64,000 nucleotides of DNA from Corbicula japonica (taxonomy: Eukaryota > Mollusca > Bivalvia > Venerida > Cyrenidae): contig JAZAYU010000009.1 of the NCBI GenBank assembly GCA_038501625.1, forward strand, positions 7,058,396-7,122,395, given 5' to 3'. Shown piece by piece: positions 40,101 through 48,000 of this stretch. The position numbers were made by a program, and so were the translations under genes. The first letter of the stretch is position 1. Each line of letters begins with the position of its first letter. The notes beneath the pieces are model-generated. The model did no database searches. It saw nothing but the letters and a program-made list of their open reading frames with translations, and had not been told where the DNA came from.

Positions 40101-41463
40101 GGTCTGAAGGTTATAAAACTGAGCATAGAAACCAGTCTCAAATCTCGAGCATCTGATTGGCTGAAATGGCGACTGGTTTTATAACCATGGGCACAGGACC
40201 AGCTACTGACTCAGAAAAACCTCAATACCTCTGCTTGGTGAAAGCTGATCTAACTGCTACTCTGTTAATAAAAGAAAACTTTAATTATTTGAACATAATG
40301 CAACTATGTCCCTTTAATCTCACAATCTCAACTGGGGCCATCTACTAACCACAAGCAATCTATATACCATGTTTGGTGACTTTAAGTCAGTGTCACTTAG
40401 TTTTACAGTTTTTTCCCACATCAAGTAATTATAATTTCCCAGTGTGTTTCATCCATTCTGTATAAAATCAAGCTACTATCAATTATAAATTATTGTTGAA
40501 TTTTGAGTTACCAGTATGTAGAGATATCTTTTTGAACTTAATCCAACAGCCACTTCCCTTTATACAATGGACTAGCCTGGGAATATTTATTAGGGATTTT
40601 ACGGTATCTTACAAAGAAAATGTATAAAGCCCTTACCAAGCAAAGAGAAACAGCGCCTACGAGATGTTACTCCAGCTTTTATCAAGATCTGACAGGACAC
40701 TATTGTCAGCCAGGAGGAGAAAAACAACAGTAACATTCCAAGTAAAATACCACACTGAAAAACAAATACACATATGTAGGTTAAGTCTAAATCTTCTGAA
40801 ATCATTTAATGGATACATCCATCTTTGAATGTTGGTCATTACATTTATGCTTTGTGACTGAATAGGAAACTGTGATGACATTGATCAGACATATGCTGGT
40901 TATTCATGTCTTTACAGGTTGCAGGATGAGTAAACATATTTAAGGGTTAAACATCTTACCAATCATTGGTTCAACACAAACATTCAATAACTAATTATTG
41001 CTAGCAAATTGATAGTCACTTCTTGTTTTGAGCCTTGTGCACAAAAGTAGTATGAACATGAAAGGAAAAAAAACTTGCAATTTGTCAATGAAAGTCTGGT
41101 AATGGAATATGAACTTTATCAAAACAAAAGGATCTAAACATGAAAGGATTGGTTTCAAATGGTCATGCAAGACTATTTTGGTAATTTCTGGTAATTTTGC
41201 AAATTAGGAACCTCACTGAAGTTCATTTTGTAAGATAGTGTTCAGTTACACATCAAAACTTTACAATTTTTGACCTGTTGAAATAAACTATGCTTTAGTC
41301 TTATTTTAATTCTAGAGATCACACTGTTAGTGGCATGACAATAATTAGTCATGTTAATACTACTCACTGTTTGAAAACAGAATGGCATTGCTAAAACAGT
41401 AACTCCAATGATGCTGTTGCCCACATTAATGACAAATGGCCAGTTCTGGTGTGATGGAGCCAT
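27204..41463 (-). CDS. SLC38A10: SLC38A10-like putative sodium-coupled neutral amino acid transporter (14 coding exons)
   Basis: Spliced minus-strand gene, 932 residues. Coding exons: 41368-41463, 40637-40754, 39894-39939, 39178-39271, 38232-38372, 37845-37966, 37073-37175, 36552-36737, 31945-32056, 30901-31019, 30377-30536, 29572-29663, 28552-28968 and 27204-28196. All join in phase and use GT-AG sites. The start ATG is the first after an in-frame TGA at 41530-41532. Residues 1 to about 400 form the transporter part: N-S-I-x-G-V-x-V-L-x-M-P-F in helix 1 (16-28), then segments collinear with human SLC38A10 as I remember it, including 'MIGLQLGT', 'VVIGDLG', 'WRMEGFFKCLPIF', 'YDALSEPS', 'VGFFGY', 'FPCRASL' and 'LGLNGATMG'. 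The tail (about 400-932) is hydrophilic, with a Lys/Glu coiled coil near 515-602 and a Gln run near 652-660. Human SLC38A10 is longer, about 1119 residues. Family members are amino acid transporters of internal or plasma membranes. Substrate here is inference. Confidence 0.95.
28552..28968 (-). CDS. SLC38A10: SLC38A10 coding exon 13 (residues 464-602), Lys/Glu coiled coil
   Basis: A 139-codon exon, open throughout, rich in Lys, Glu and Gln with heptad-like spacing (EKLIQEQKEILEQLKEHKE). Human SLC38A10 has a comparable Q/E/K helix in its tail. The plus-strand poly-Ser/Phe ORFs over it are shadows. Confidence 0.9.
29218..29323. mobile_element. palindromic element A in SLC38A10 intron 12
   Basis: Starts TGCCTAAGGTTATAAAAC, ends TTATAACCTTCAGCC, flanked by CTG on both sides (29215-29217 and 29324-29326). 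Shorter loop than other copies. Confidence 0.88.
29572..29663 (-). CDS. SLC38A10: SLC38A10 coding exon 12 (residues 433-463)
   Basis: Encodes a charged linker (EVYNKSKQTQIHVDDDKRQ then PIPQEPIEV). Acceptor CATTTCAG, donor GTAAGT. Supported by phase more than by similarity. Confidence 0.85.
29860..29960 (+). repeat. possible tRNA-like SINE fragment in intron 11
   Basis: 'ggtagagtgacagcctagca' followed by 'gagttcaatagttggttcag' resembles degraded A and B boxes. Weak. Confidence 0.3.
30128..30371. repeat. palindromic repeat B in SLC38A10 intron 11
   Basis: Typical unit: 'ggtgtagatccagatcaact', 'ctgatcaggatctacactgt', 'ttatttctgattaagaagca', 'gctgatctggatctacattg', ending 'tatatatggagtaaatggtt'. 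The halves are inverted copies. It also produces part of the apparent ORF at 30222. Confidence 0.8.
30377..30536 (-). CDS. SLC38A10: SLC38A10 coding exon 11 (residues 380-433)
   Basis: Encodes the last helix VVLAFGLIIMIASTFTIL and the start of the hydrophilic tail. Acceptor TTTTACAG, donor GTAAGT. Confidence 0.92.
30901..31019 (-). CDS. SLC38A10: SLC38A10 coding exon 10 (residues 340-379)
   Basis: Encodes EFVLGLNGATMGCLICYIFP, the most conserved late motif (human LGLTGATMG). Acceptor TTCTTGCAG. The donor GTCAGT is non-consensus, the weakest in the gene, but it is the one that keeps phase. Confidence 0.9.
31330..31400 (+). repeat. SINE-like repeat G fragment in intron 9
   Basis: 'ggctaggcactattgctgtg' followed by 'acgggtgcaattcccagtag' and 'ggacaatatc' matches the 3' part of the 16745-16975 repeat. 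Confidence 0.5.
31431..31775. repeat. about 39 bp minisatellite in SLC38A10 intron 9
   Basis: About nine head-to-tail units of 'ttcaagtttgaacctatcat' followed by 'gaacatttacttattaaaa', shrinking slightly to the right. Confidence 0.88.
31945..32056 (-). CDS. SLC38A10: SLC38A10 coding exon 9 (residues 303-340)
   Basis: Encodes a basic linker and the helix FKVITVVIIVGSMIIAILIP. Acceptor GTTGTAG, donor GTGAGT. Confidence 0.9.
33056..33375. repeat. palindromic repeat B host with nested element A, SLC38A10 intron 8
   Basis: Family B ('ccttttctccatggatatgc', 'cctgatcagctggaacatat', 'gtttgcttttatattcatta') interrupted at 33143-33288 by a complete element A. Confidence 0.8.
33143..33288. mobile_element. 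palindromic element A, complete, nested in repeat B
   Basis: 146 bp hairpin flanked by CAG (33140-33142 and 33289-33291). Arms match over about 65 bp. The host sequence GATCAG-GATTTAGACTG resumes right after it. Confidence 0.9.
33376..33849. other. intron 8 sequence, nothing recognised
   Basis: Ordinary AT-rich intronic sequence between the nested hairpins and the 145 bp array. Confidence 0.5.
33850..35335. repeat. about 145 bp tandem array (about 9 units) with unique ends
   Basis: Units carry 'gacctagtgacctagatttc', 'acatgacccagtttcgaact', 'tgaccaagtttgaagaagat' and 'actagagtgcggacaagctt' at a spacing of about 145 bp. The array starts after 'aacaagagggtccatgggac' and ends with 'ggacggacggacggacaacg' and 'tcactacgtgacaggtgagc'. 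The units have an open minus frame of 68-73 codons, so they look like a chain of short ORFs. I treat these as a repeat by-product. Located in SLC38A10 intron 8. Confidence 0.92.
35344..35557. repeat. palindromic repeat B in SLC38A10 intron 8
   Basis: 'accctttcctccatatatac', 'gtgtagatccagatcagccg', 'ctgatcaggatctgcactgt', 'ggtcagaaataaccaaacga', ending 'gggggaaaaggttaa'. Confidence 0.8.
35920..36265. repeat. palindromic repeat B host with nested element A
   Basis: Family B sequence broken by an element A at 35968-36110, then continuing 'tctgcactttagtctatcag' and 'gtcagaaataactaaatgaa'. Confidence 0.75.
35968..36110. mobile_element. palindromic element A, nested in repeat B
   Basis: 143 bp hairpin flanked by CAG (35965-35967 and 36111-36113), inserted after GATCAG of repeat B, the same position as the copy at 33143. 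Confidence 0.88.
36552..36737 (-). CDS. SLC38A10: SLC38A10 coding exon 8 (residues 241-302)
   Basis: Encodes VGFFGYIAFYNVGNLSGDI, a hydrophobic helix and FPCRASLYTL. Acceptor TTTTTCAG, donor GTAAGA. The following intron (32057-36551) is the longest in the gene. Confidence 0.93.
37073..37175 (-). CDS. SLC38A10: SLC38A10 coding exon 7 (residues 206-240)
   Basis: Encodes QLFIVYDALSEPSLKRINSI and the next helix. The Y-D-x-L-x-E-P-S motif is shared with SLC38A10. Acceptor GATTGCAG, donor GTGAGA. Confidence 0.93.
37845..37966 (-). CDS. SLC38A10: SLC38A10 coding exon 6 (residues 166-206)
   Basis: Encodes WRMEGFFKCLPIFSFAFGCQ, close to the human RWEGVFRCIPIFGMSFACQ. Acceptor TATTTCAG, donor GTATGA. 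Confidence 0.93.
38232..38372 (-). CDS. SLC38A10: SLC38A10 coding exon 5 (residues 119-165)
   Basis: Encodes two hydrophobic segments (LIMFLCLFLGLPLGLL and ICILFYAFFTLY). Acceptor TATTGTAG, donor GTAAGT. Confidence 0.92.
38453..38840. repeat. palindromic repeat B, one full and one partial copy, SLC38A10 intron 4
   Basis: Full copy 38453-38672 ('gtgtagatccagatcagcgg', 'tgatctagatctacactgtt', 'catatggagtaaagggat'), followed by a diverged second copy to about 38840. Confidence 0.78.
39178..39271 (-). CDS. SLC38A10: SLC38A10 coding exon 4 (residues 87-118)
   Basis: Encodes MIGLQLGTLVAQVVVIGDLG, a helix plus the conserved I-G-D-L-G motif. Acceptor GTCATTAG, donor GTAAGT. Confidence 0.93.
39894..39939 (-). 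CDS. SLC38A10: SLC38A10 coding exon 3 (residues 72-87)
   Basis: A 46 bp micro-exon encoding YYTHGATGKLMVEI, collinear with the human AFHAYGKAGKMLVE segment. Acceptor TTTTTCAG, donor GTAAGA. Confidence 0.9.
40105..40190. mobile_element. palindromic element A, right arm shortened, SLC38A10 intron 2
   Basis: Intact left arm 'aaggttataaaactgagcat' through 'tggctgaaatggcgactgg', then an abrupt 'ttttataaccatgggca' end. Confidence 0.75.
40637..40754 (-). CDS. SLC38A10: SLC38A10 coding exon 2 (residues 33-72)
   Basis: Encodes CGILLGMLLLFFSSWLT (helix 2) and the S-R-R-R loop. Acceptor TTTTTCAG, donor GTAAGG. Ends one base into a codon. Confidence 0.93.
41368..41463 (-). CDS. SLC38A10: SLC38A10 coding exon 1 (residues 1-32)
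   Basis: Encodes MAPSHQNWPFVINVGNSI and the rest of transmembrane helix 1. Donor GTGAGT follows. Upstream, 41464-41547 is 5'UTR with a TTTTCTAG acceptor at its edge. Confidence 0.93.
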
Positions 41464-41547
41464 GACTACTTCAATTGTCGGATTTCCTGCAGTAGCCACT
41501 TTGGATTTCTTGAAGATACAGGAATTGTTTCACTTTAGGTACTGCAA
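41464..41547 (-). other. SLC38A10 5'UTR, exon edge
   Basis: Continuous with coding exon 1 and containing the in-frame TGA that fixes the start. TTTTCTAG at its upstream edge is a plausible acceptor, so the gene probably has a separate non-coding first exon. Confidence 0.55.
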
Positions 41548-41811
41548 CTAGAAAATAGAAAACTAATGTAGAATCAACAAGTTCTTTTGCAAATCTAAAA
41601 AAACTATTACTGGGCTACTTAATTGAGCTAACTTCCTTTTGTCAAATAATTCCTATACTTAACTCTGCCAGATAAAAGCTCACATTATTGTTTCTCATTT
41701 TCACATTTCTGTTTAACAGGTTGTACATATTTTGGATTTGTATGACACAGGTGGTACATAATTATGTTGACGCGTGATATACGGTCTATCCGAAATACCA
41801 CTCAACAATAC

Positions 41812-42060
41812 CTTTTCGCACTGGGTTTGATTATCTTCTAACGATTCACGATTCGTTGGGGAAAATCATCAAAATGAAATTTTAGGCTTTGAATTTTGAT
41901 GAATGAATTTAATGGTTTTCGTGAACATTTTTCCACATGTCGATTCAAAATAAATTGAACGTGTAAACAATGTTGTTGTTGTTCTGAAGGGTTTGTCTAA
42001 AACAATAAATATCATCTGCTTACGCGCCGATTCTCTACATTCATACTTTATCACCTAATA
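41812..42060 (-). promoter_or_regulatory. candidate SLC38A10 non-coding first exon / promoter region
   Basis: The minus strand has a donor-like GCGAAAAG|GTATTG at 41812 that could pair with the acceptor at 41547. Position suits a 5'UTR exon. There is no other direct evidence. Confidence 0.25.
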
Positions 42061-42589
42061 AATTGTTGCAAACAATTGCAATCGGTTCAAATCTGAATCT
42101 GAATCTGCCAAATACTCCAAACCCTCTATACAGAGTATTGTGTGGAGTGCGCTGTCAGAAACTTTAGGAGTAATATTAAATTATAATGTTTTGGGGAGGT
42201 AATTTTTATAGGTGTTTGGGTTGGTTTCTGTACCTGCACAGTTATAGAAATGCCGTAGATTTTAAATTACAGAAGTCTGGTGTGGTTTACAGGCAAGTTG
42301 CTTTGCCCAGGGTAATACAATAAAAGATGTATGATGGATGTTCATTGAATGACGAAGAACAAATGATCTGATGGGGTGATGGATGAGGTGATAATGGTGG
42401 ATGATGATCATTTGTAGCACTCTGGTTAGAAGCAGTGGCTGTACAGCCTGGCCTCAAATGTCTTCCATATGCAAATTATAAGACCAACTTAAAATCAATG
42501 ATGGCATTTTAATTTGAACTGGATGTGTACTTATAATTTGGTGGTGCTCTTATTCACCATCTATAAATTCAAAAAGGAAAGTTACTTAC

Positions 42590-42872
42590 ATGATATTATG
42601 CAAGGCTATGCATGCCTTGTGATAAATCTATCTACAGTTGATCGTTATGCTAAAAGCCTGGTCTGTTTCATACCGATCATCGTGTTCTTGCTTATTTAAT
42701 TTGATTTCAGGGGCTAGATCTGGCTTTAGTGAGATCATTAAATACTTACATGTTTGCTCGACAATGCTATAAGCTTCTTATGTTTTTGTTTTAGCGTGCA
42801 ACATTGTCGAGTTAATGACCGGGTTGGAGCTATTTCACCAAGATATCTTATACTTGTTTGTTCATATAACCC
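42590..42872 (+). repeat. medium-repeat family E, left part of an interrupted copy
   Basis: Matches 58140-58500: 'ctacagttgatcgttatgct', 'catcgtgttcttgcttattt', 'agtgagatcattaaatactt', 'gcaacattgtcgagttaatg', 'tatttcaccaagatatctta'. It is then interrupted by the element at about 42873-44233 and resumes at 44234-44300 ('ctctagaacctggtttaaa'). Confidence 0.7.
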
Positions 42873-44233
42873 AGATAGCAGACATAAGTTGGCCCAACGT
42901 TGGCCCAACGAAGATGTTTGCGTTGGCCCAACGGAGTTTGCCAACGTTGGCCCAACACCTTTTTGCTCATTGGGGCAACGTTGGCCCAACGGTTGGCTCG
43001 ACGTTGGCCCAACGCCTGAATTTTCATATGTTTACGTTGGCCCAACGTTGGCCCATCATATGGTTTTCCCCGCTTACAGTTGGCCCAACACATGTTTCCA
43101 GGCATTTAGTGGGATAATAAATGAAAGAAAATAAAATCAAAATACATTAATAAATTTTATTCCACATCAATGAGTGAATACACAGTATTCCAACAAAATA
43201 TCATATTCCCTCTCATTATGATTGCCACTTCGCGCTTGACCACTTCCTTCTTTTTCTGTTCTCTTTCTTCTCCTTTATGTTATGTCATATCTCACATAGT
43301 CATTCTTCGTAATTTCAATATCTAAAATGAAAAACGTAGAGCTATAGGTAAATGTAACTAATACCCAGATTTAAGTAAATTTCATTCATTTGGAAATACA
43401 TACATGCTTAAAAGATTATTTATAGAAGTAAATAATGTTAAATATATCGTTAATATATCTAAACAATTTTTAAATATAAGTTATTAGAATTTTTTTAACA
43501 AAAATGTTTAATAAGTTCAACTTACATTTTAAGCTGCAAAAGTTGGAAAACAACAACATCGTCTATACACACAGCAATCTGACACACAGTGAAATGGTTT
43601 ATGAGCTCTTAGAACTCCTTTAGTTATAAAGGGTGAAACTCGGGTCAAATCCTGCATTATCAGACATCTTGAGTAATTTATTATCTCTCACGCATGTACA
43701 AAGAATAGGGTTTCTCTCAAGTTATACAACTGATGACCATACTGAATTTTAATAGTATCAAAATATAGCACGTCTTTTTTTTTAACATACACTTATAAAC
43801 TTATTTACATAGAATCAGAGCAATACATGTACATGCAATAAGATTATGTTAAAAATATGTTAAATTAATGATCACATCAAATGAAAATTATAAATATGCT
43901 GATTTTAATATTAAACTCGGTATATGTTTTCCCAAACTTGAGTTTAGCGTTATTAACTCTCTGCGACAGTAACACAATTAAATATGAGCTGTGTTCCAAA
44001 TTTAATATGTATATTTTAGTATTTCATTAAGCCATCTTACAATTAGTCCCATGCATAAATACAACGGATAATTTTCGTTGGACCACCACCGGAGATTAAT
44101 GTGCAGAAATTCAATGGTTGGCCCAATGTTGGGCCAACGCAGGTTACAAAACCCTTGGTTCACATAGTTGGGCCACCGGTGGCCCAACATGGAAATTACG
44201 TTAACGGGTTTCGGTGGTTGGGCCGACCATATC
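42873..44233. mobile_element. inserted element with GTTGGCCCAACG palindrome clusters at both ends
   Basis: About nine copies of TTGGCCCAAC-type palindromes lie in the left 215 bp and four looser ones (GTTGGGCCAACG, GGTGGCCCAAC) in the right 140 bp, with about 1 kb of AT-rich sequence between. The boundaries are inferred from the uninterrupted family E copy at 58125-58757 (tttgtgatatgagaacc|tattggggcaag), so they are good to about 10 bp. There is no ORF with a family match. Clusters of palindromic subterminal sites are what a transposase-binding region would look like. Superfamily unknown. Confidence 0.65.
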
Positions 44234-44300
44234 ATGGGGCAAATTATGTTATATTGGTGCGCTCTAGAACCTGGTTTAAATATACAGGTGCATCTATACA

Positions 44301-44870
44301 TAATATTTATGCTTTGATAGTGCACCTATGACTCTGGACCCATATAATATACCAACCTGCTTAAAATCAACTCGACAATGTTGCAAGTAATAGCACACAA
44401 ACATATCAAACATAAGAAGGTAATGTCATTAGCAAGCAAAAAAAATAATACTCAATGACCTTACTTAGACCATGGAGCACATTCTCTAAAGTTTTGTAAT
44501 CATTGGGCCAATAGATCACATGAACAGTCAGTATATGCATGTATCCTTCAAAGGGCGTAATTGCATGCTTTTCTGAAATCTTAGATTTAGCAAAGGGTTT
44601 AGCATGGCACAGGAGTTTGACCTTTATAATATAAAAATAAAAATAAATTTTATTTGTTATGTTGTCTTTATAAAAGACTTTATTCATATGACTTAGTTAT
44701 TTGTTTTTTATTACAATTTATTATTAACAAACATGTCAAACTCTGTGATCAGGATATATTTTGTTGACGCACAAAATGGAAAATTGTTATTGTATATATT
44801 TAATAAGTCGTCAAGATACCTCGAGGTTAAAGGCTGAAATAATGTTATCTTAATGTTCGACAGAAAGAGC
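44301..44870. other. intergenic, little recognised
   Basis: Includes a reverse-oriented scrap of family E near 44365-44420 ('caactcgacaatgttgcaag'). Otherwise AT-rich sequence upstream of JMJD8. Confidence 0.45.
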
Positions 44871-44887
44871 AGTCACTTTCATAGCAG

Positions 44888-44895
44888 TATAAAAA
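44888..44895 (+). promoter_or_regulatory. candidate TATA box of JMJD8
   Basis: TATAAAAA lies 90 nt upstream of the JMJD8 start codon in otherwise unremarkable sequence. Plausible spacing for a short 5'UTR, unproven. Confidence 0.4.
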
Positions 44896-44977
44896 TTTCA
44901 GCATCAATAGGCAAGGTTTGGCGGTTTCGTAGTTTGGTGGTAGTCGATTTGTCGATACATTAGACAGTACCAGAACA

Positions 44978-45069
44978 ATGCGACCTGGCATACGAAACAT
45001 TTTGTCAATTACATTTCTGTTGAATGAAATTAGTTGTGATTTTTATTTAACTCCATATTTTGGAGGATG
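44978..45069 (+). CDS. JMJD8: JMJD8 coding exon 1 (residues 1-31), likely signal peptide
   Basis: Encodes MRPGIRNILSITFLLNEI and a short aromatic stretch. Donor GTAAGT. This exon is the least conserved and rests on position, phase and hydrophobicity. Confidence 0.8.
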
Positions 45070-48000
45070 GTAAGTATTTCTGTACACATATTTATTTCAT
45101 TCAGTTATTATAACCAAATGCACGAATATATTCGTAGTGGAATAGTAGTCGGATAACACATTAATTCGGATATATTTTCACGTGCATCATGGTAGTGAGC
45201 AGTCAAAGTAAATATGATAGGAGTAAATCTTTGGAATGTCATTTTCCACAGATATAAAAGTTTGAATTCCTTAACCACATTTGACAATACAATGTTCCTT
45301 GTGAGTTACAAATGAAAATACACTTAAGCTTGACTACATGATGAATAGGGGAGCTAACCTACTCACCCTGGCATTGGCATTTGCATCGGCATCTGTTAAA
45401 CAAACTGTGCTTTTGGTTCCATTACTTTGAAACTACTTGAGATGTACAGTATATTTGCTATCAACATCTACATCATTACCAAAAAGTCCCATAACTTTCA
45501 TACAAATATTTTTCAAGTTATGCCCCTTGTTTAATATAATTTGCATTAACCAAAATTGTCACTTGTTCCATAACGTTAAAATTATTTGAGATAACAACTT
45601 GGAACTTGGAATATGTATTGACCACCAAAAACAATCATTACCAACATGATCCATAATTGCTACAATGTAACAAATACTTTTTAACTTATGCACCATTTTC
45701 ACTAAGAATTTGGGTTAACTATAATATGCAATTGGTTCATCTCTATGAAACTACTTCAGATGGAAGAAATTTACATTTGGAACCAGGGCTTTTTCCACCA
45801 TTGTGAGAATATGATCCATACGCCTGGAATTTGGAATTTTCGCCTTGTTTTTCCAGAAATTGGGATTTTCTTAGCATCGTTGGGGAATAAAAAGTTTTAT
45901 AGTTATCTTCTGTTTTTCTTATCATTTCCAATAATTTCTGGGTTAAAGAAACAAAAGGTGTAGATTCTGTTGTTTTTCATCGGAAATGTATGTTTTGATT
46001 CAATTGGGAATTTTTCTTCTTAAATTGGGAAAAAATATGTTTTGCCATTGGTATCATGACCGAATAACGGCTATAAAATTAACCGAAAAAAAAAGCCCTG
46101 GGAACATACATTCATGATCATAAACTAAATCATAACCAACAAGACCTATAAATCTGCTACAAATTCTTATTAACTTATTCCCCATTTCACTTAGATTTTG
46201 TATTAACCAAAATAAGCATTTGGTCAATAACTTTAACAGCATGGGTACTGATCAGATGGCATATATGTGCTGGCTGATCTGGATCTGCCTGTTTGCTCGT
46301 AGATAACAGCCATATCCCATTGAGTAAGAAGATATGCCTGAACTACTCAGTATAGGCTTGTTCTTGTTTGTTTCAGGGATACAGATGACAAGAGTAGACT
46401 TGCAAGCCCTGGACCTTGTAACATTGATGTTGTAGATGTCAGAACGCAGTCATTCTCCCAACGTGATTTTGAAGAAAAGTATGTTTGACATGTTTGTAAG
46501 TGTCGGACAAAATATAGCATTATTATGTGTGACGTCTTGGCGCCACGTCGCAGCAGACGCACTTTCACGTCGACGTCATTGTTATTGTTTTTGGAGTACA
46601 TATCAGAGTAAATAAACATAAGGTCGAACCTGAACACAACGCTTGAGTTTTACTACACCTTTACACTGTACGACATTTTGGTGCCGTGACAAAAACAAAA
46701 AAAATGAATCTTCAGAAACTTCTTTCACAGAGGCCCATCGTGAAACTATATCCACTCCAGATTGTACATCAAACCAGTGACTCATAGACACATTTTTATC
46801 ACAGTGATTAATAATATTGCTGCTTTCAAGTGATGTGTTTCATTCACATTAAATGACAATAGTTACATAACTATTCTAGTTTAAGGTACATTCTGAAACT
46901 GTTCGTGAAATTTTAAATTGTATTCTTTATTATTCTTTATTTGTGAGAAATTGAATTAACAGAGACATTATACTTAGAAAATACGCTTATATGACATTTC
47001 GTGGCCCCCAGTATGTCGGACAAAATATAGCATTATTATTTGTGACGTCTTGGCGCCACGTCGCGGCAGACGCACTTTCACGTCGACGTTATTGTTATTG
47101 TTTTTGGAGTACATATCAGAGTAAATAAACGTAAGGTTGAACCTGAACACAACGCTTGAGTTTTACTACACCTTTACACTGTACGACAGTAAGTTTCAAA
47201 TAATAAGTATCTTGAGTTTGAGGCGACAAGAAAAAAAAATAACAGTCTGATTATCGAGTTAGAGCTTCCTTTGGATGTATTTTATAGGCTGTTGATCAGT
47301 CATGCTAAATTACTGCTTCATGGATGAACTGGCATCTTGTATGTGGTTTTGAGGAGACCACTTTCATCTTTTAATTAGTTTATTTTGGATGAATAGTTTA
47401 AACTTTAACCCTTTCAAATAATAAGTATCTTGAGTTTGAGGCGACAAGAAAAAAAAATAACAGTCTGATTATCGAGTTAGAGCTTCCTTTGGATGTATTT
47501 TATAGGCTGTTGATCAGTCATGCTAAATTACTGCTTCATGGATGAACTGGCATCTTGTATGTGGTTTTGAGGAGACCACTTTCATCTTTTAATTAGTTTA
47601 TTTTGGATGAATAGTTTAAACTTTAACCCTTTACTACATACATACACCTTTAAACACATGGGGAAACAGTGTAGATCCAGATCAGTCAAGTCAGCTGCAA
47701 ATAAAAAGAAAATATTTTTAAACTAGCATAAGGAATGCAGACAAAATAATAATTAATAATTTTTTTAAACAAACTATAATTATTTAAAGGAGTATATGAC
47801 AATAAGTTCTAACGGACAGAATTTTTTAAAACTTTGCACAATTAAAGAGAATTCCTTCACAAACAAAATGATATAAAGAAAAATATAGCTTTCCAGGCTT
47901 GTTTTTGAGTAATCGCTCATTATTAGACCCCTCTATACGGCCATTTTGAAGGGATTTTGAGAAAACGCACATATATCTTTTAAATGATTGTTACATCTGG

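Noticed and set aside
41464..41499. Earlier GTG start for SLC38A10
   Set aside because: The reading frame is open back to a TGA at 41530-41532, but the first ATG is at 41463 and its product matches the length and composition of the family's N-terminus. GTG is not an expected start in an animal gene.
42738..43134. Overlapping ORFs rich in GPT/WPN motifs on both strands
   Set aside because: They are translations of the GTTGGCCCAACG palindromes. The symmetry makes both strands open.
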